From: an uncultured Bacillus sp.
GTDB taxonomy: Bacteria; Bacillota; Bacilli; Bacillales_B; DSM-18226
Direction of reading: 5' to 3'
DNA: 6,416 bases
Assembly (NCBI RefSeq): GCF_946478885.1
Contig: NZ_CAMLDX010000137.1
Location: 1-6,416 of the forward strand
Under the pieces are notes generated by a model. That model was given only the letters and a program-made list of their open reading frames with translations. It ran no database searches and had not been told where the DNA came from. The translations under genes and the position numbers were made by a program. Positions 4,802-6,416 of the stretch are shown one piece after another. The first letter of the stretch is position 1, and each line of letters begins with the position of its first letter.

Positions 4802-5116
4802 ATGAAAGTTGCAGATTTTTTTGATTATAACCAAGACAGCTTGAACAATTTACAGTTTACCTGTCTCACTTATTTTATCTCATTCTTTACATATTGGTTT
4901 CATATGAGTCCTCTGTCGATGGGGCTTATAGATGTAGATGAGCTTGATTTAGAGTGCAAAATAAACCAATTGAAGAGAGAATTAATTCGGATTGCCGGGG
5001 AAAAAGGTTTGAACAGCCCTGATACGATTTACTGCAGCCAACAATTGGATCAATTGATCACGCTGTACCAAGAAAAAAAGTACGGAAACAGTACACTCTC
5101 CTCATTTCAGTCCTGA
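4802..5116 (+). CDS. Spo0E-family aspartyl-phosphate phosphatase with N-terminal extension
   Basis: The C-terminal half (about residues 48-92) is a Spo0E-like helical hairpin: ECKINQLKRELIRIAGEKGL, then NSPDTI, then SQQLDQLI, which carries the family signature S-Q-x-L-D with D83. Family members remove phosphate from Spo0A~P and so delay sporulation. Most are 50-85 residues; this one has 104. The extra N-terminus contains an aromatic-rich hydrophobic stretch at residues 17-35 (LQFTCLTYFISFFTYWFHM) that could touch or cross the membrane. The start is supported by AAAGGAGG at 4784-4791, ten bases before the ATG. Starts at M35 or M40 would give a normal-length protein but lack a ribosome binding site. 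An ATG-ATA-TGA mini-frame (4797-4805) overlaps the start. The gene has its own leader and terminator and lies between two paralogous genes that read away from it. Confidence 0.8.
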   Translation: MKVADFFDYNQDSLNNLQFTCLTYFISFFTYWFHMSPLSMGLIDVDELDLECKINQLKRELIRIAGEKGLNSPDTIYCSQQLDQLITLYQEKKYGNSTLSSFQS

Positions 5117-5165
5117 TAAAAAAGGCGAATAAAAAATCTAGGGAGCAAGGCAATAATAAAAAAGT

Positions 5166-5221
5166 AAGCGGTTAAATCCTTTCTGATGTCAAACAGACAG
5201 AGAGGAGTAACCGCTTTTTTG
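5166..5221 (+). terminator. Strong terminator after the Spo0E-like gene
   Basis: AAGCGGTTA (5166-5174) pairs with TAACCGCTT (5208-5216). Above a small internal loop TCCTTTCTG (5177-5185) pairs with CAGAGAGGA (5198-5206), with one T-G pair. This makes an 18-bp stem, and six T follow. Confidence 0.9.
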
Positions 5222-5660
5222 TTGTAAAGAGGCGAGGAGTGACACATACGCTTTCATTTTCTTGATTTGGCATTAGTCTTTTATTCGGTTTATTGAAAAA
5301 TAAACAAGTTGTTGCATCTTTCATTCCTTAAAAGCCATAATACAGGACAGCAGAGTCCTCATTTTGGATAGGTCATACCGCAGTTAAATTCCGGATGCAG
5401 CCATACCAATATGTGCGGATGAAGAAGAATGGTAAAGGGATTTAAAATGGAAGAGACTACAATAACGATAGCATCACTGCAAGATCATACTGAATGAAAC
5501 AAAATGGACGGTTGCTAAATGTGGCAAAATAATTGTCTCTTTGCTTTTTTAGTGATAAAAGTCACTGAAATTAGGCGGATGCATGAAGCAAACCGCTTCA
5601 TTTCCTTAGATTCTGTTTCAATTGTGTCATACTAATTTCATAAATAGTCATAATACTCTG
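5222..5660. other. Intergenic region without a gene
   Basis: No supported gene is seen on either strand. It holds a weak terminator-like element GCAAA/TTTGC followed by six T (5524-5550), an AGTGA/TCACT pair (5551-5566), and a perfect seven-base hairpin ATGAAGC/GCTTCAT (5583-5601). A minus-strand frame around 5375-5500 looks faintly coding but is interrupted and lacks a start. Confidence 0.5.
5583..5601 (+). other. Small perfect hairpin
   Basis: ATGAAGC (5583-5589) pairs with GCTTCAT (5595-5601) across a five-base loop. GCGG (5575-5578) and CCGC (5593-5596) offer a competing fold. There is no T-run and the role is unknown. Confidence 0.3.
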
Positions 5661-5669
5661 TGATATAAT
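5661..5669 (+). promoter_or_regulatory. Extended -10 promoter of the rightward paralog gene
   Basis: TGATATAAT gives a perfect TATAAT (5664-5669) with the extended TG. No good -35 is visible at the normal distance. The core TGTGxTATAATA is shared with the leftward paralog's promoter (minus strand, 4400-4408). Confidence 0.6.
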
Positions 5670-5677
5670 AGACTTAT

Positions 5678-5710
5678 TATAACAGCGCTTTCAAAAGGCT
5701 ATCTGTTATA
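5678..5710 (+). other. Hairpin at the predicted 5' end of the rightward paralog mRNA
   Basis: TATAACAG (5678-5685) pairs perfectly with CTGTTATA (5703-5710), and GCTTT pairs with AAGGC inside. The predicted start (about 5676) is almost at the stem base, so the structure could protect the mRNA end. It ends 12 bases before the ribosome binding site. Confidence 0.45.
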
Positions 5711-5733
5711 TCGCTGGATACCAAGGAGGGATA

Positions 5734-6114
5734 ATGATGCCAGGGAGAAAGGGCAGAGGGGGATTTGAAGAAGGCAGAGAAGCACACGACCATGCATTAA
5801 ATGCCTTATCCTATTTGTTAAATGAAAAATGGTCGTACGAAACACTCGGATTGGTGAGATATGAATTAGGACAAGCATACTTTATTCTGAAAAGGCACAT
5901 GAAATCAGGTACATGTATTTGCGGACATGAAAAGGATGATCTGGAATTATTCCGTACACTTTTGATTTTAGTCAACTCAGCCATTTCCAATGCAACCTTA
6001 CGCCCTATTCCTGTTGTTGTAGAAGAGCTCAAAACGTATTTCTCCTCAAAGAAGCAGTCCCATCGTTGCATTAGTTTTATCCTTAATAAATATGCTTTGA
6101 CATATGATGTCTAA
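5734..6114 (+). CDS. Small conserved-looking protein, paralog 2 (126 residues, function unknown)
   Basis: This is the partner of the gene at 3981-4337, about 64% identical over 114 ungapped residues by hand count. It has a different N-terminus, MMPGRKGRGGF, rich in Gly and Arg. Conserved segments are EGR-x-AH-x-HA, NALSYLLNE, LGLVRYELGQ, TLRPIPVVVEELK and the cysteine motifs TCICG and SHRCI, which could bind a metal. It has no signal peptide or membrane segment. Two ATGs are adjacent: AAGGAGG at 5723-5729 is four bases from the first and seven from the second (5737), so the protein may begin MPG, matching the MPV of paralog 1. It has its own promoter and 5' hairpin, and a terminator follows. 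It is the last protein gene before the rRNA operon. The function is unknown; a link to the neighbouring Spo0E-like gene is inferred from position only. Confidence 0.87.
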   Translation: MMPGRKGRGGFEEGREAHDHALNALSYLLNEKWSYETLGLVRYELGQAYFILKRHMKSGTCICGHEKDDLELFRTLLILVNSAISNATLRPIPVVVEELKTYFSSKKQSHRCISFILNKYALTYDV

Positions 6115-6147
6115 TGGATTTTCAATGGATACAATAAACGTGGGGAC

Positions 6148-6201
6148 GGTTCTCTAGCATCGATTGATTTTAGATAGAAAAGATGTCTGGGAACCTTTTT
6201 T
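6148..6201 (+). terminator. Terminator after the rightward paralog gene
   Basis: GGTTCTC (6148-6154) pairs with GGGAACC (6189-6195) with one T-G pair. Above it AG and CATC pair with GATG and CT around one-base bulges, giving a 13-bp stem followed by six T. It begins 33 bases after the stop. Confidence 0.75.
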
Positions 6202-6236
6202 ACTGACTATTAGTTTAAAAAACTTTCTAAAGGAAG

Positions 6237-6265
6237 TTGACTTCTGTGAATCTATGAGTTATATT
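6237..6265 (+). promoter_or_regulatory. rRNA operon promoter P1
   Basis: TTGACT (6237-6242), a 17-base spacer and TATATT (6260-6265) are each close to the vegetative consensus. The start region includes GTCGCTGA, as in Bacillus rrn promoters. Confidence 0.8.
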
Positions 6266-6310
6266 AAAACATGTCGCTGATGAAAAAAGATCATTTTTTC
6301 TTCATAATAG

Positions 6311-6339
6311 TTGACTTCAATGAAATAAGATGATAGTAT
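6311..6339 (+). promoter_or_regulatory. rRNA operon promoter P2
   Basis: TTGACT (6311-6316), a 17-base spacer and TAGTAT (6334-6339) are followed by CGTCACTGAT, which echoes the start region of P1. Two such promoters 74 bases apart are the usual rrn arrangement in Bacillus. Confidence 0.75.
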
Positions 6340-6370
6340 TTTTATACGTCACTGATACAAGTCAGTTGAT

Positions 6371-6416
6371 TGTTCTTTGAAAACTAAACAAAGCAGAAAT
6401 GTCAACGTTAATTCTA
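6371..6416 (+). promoter_or_regulatory. rRNA leader with boxA-like antitermination site
   Basis: TGTTCTTTGAAAACTAAACA (6371-6390) is the characteristic Bacillus rrn leader sequence, with boxA around TGTTCTTTGA, where NusB/NusE-type antitermination factors act. The 16S rRNA gene should start shortly past the window edge; no mature rRNA sequence is inside it. Confidence 0.85.

Noticed and set aside
5447..5497. Tiny plus-strand frame, MEETTITIASLQDHTE
   Set aside because: Sixteen codons with only a weak AAAGGG upstream; no support beyond a start and a stop.
5375..5500. Minus-strand coding-like frame containing HPEFNCGMTYPK
   Set aside because: Interrupted by stops, no start, no family recognised; chance is as likely.
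5811..6071. Minus-strand open frame of 86 codons
   Set aside because: It lies entirely inside paralog 2, whose coding status is shown by conservation with paralog 1.
1..6416. CRISPR array, tRNA genes, transposase genes, toxin-antitoxin pair
   Set aside because: I looked for each. There are no regularly spaced direct repeats of CRISPR type, no tRNA cloverleaf, and no transposase or toxin-like frame.

Overview
The window looks like chromosomal DNA from a low-GC, spore-forming Bacillota, most likely a Bacillaceae member. The reasons are strong AAAGGAGG-type ribosome binding sites, intrinsic terminators, a Spo0E-family phosphatase, Spo0A-box-like sites, and a Bacillus-style rRNA leader with tandem promoters at the right edge. 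No species can be assigned from the sequence alone.

Layout. Positions 1-1222 hold the end of a DMSO-reductase-type operon: the C-terminus of the iron-sulfur subunit (DmsB), a perfect 15-bp hairpin in the gap, the complete membrane anchor (DmsC), and a terminator. Positions 1231-2230 are a non-coding or decayed stretch with hairpins, a coding-like remnant and short diverged repeats. Positions 1975-3488 form a unit in which an AT-rich AraC/GyrI-type regulator (2408-3286) sits between imperfect inverted repeats of about 100 bp. The regulator gene carries a strong internal ribosome binding site and an in-frame ATG exactly before its ligand-binding domain.

Positions 3743-6201 hold what looks like a small sporulation-linked cluster. 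Two paralogous proteins of about 120 residues (about 64% identical by hand count, with conserved CxCG and SHxCI motifs) point away from each other. Between them lies a Spo0E-like aspartyl-phosphate phosphatase gene with a long structured leader. Two Spo0A-box-like heptamers lie upstream of the leftward paralog. Next to that paralog's 3' end is a minus-strand coding remnant with no usable start. Positions 6237-6416 are tandem promoters and the boxA-type leader of an rRNA operon whose 16S gene should begin just outside the window.

Working together. DmsB passes electrons from the quinol-oxidising DmsC to a DmsA subunit that must lie left of the window. The Spo0E-like protein is expected to drain Spo0A~P from the sporulation phosphorelay. 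The flanking paralogs are unrecognised; their placement and the Spo0A-box-like sites suggest, but do not prove, a role in the same decision. This paralog/Spo0E/paralog arrangement is the best candidate here for something undescribed.
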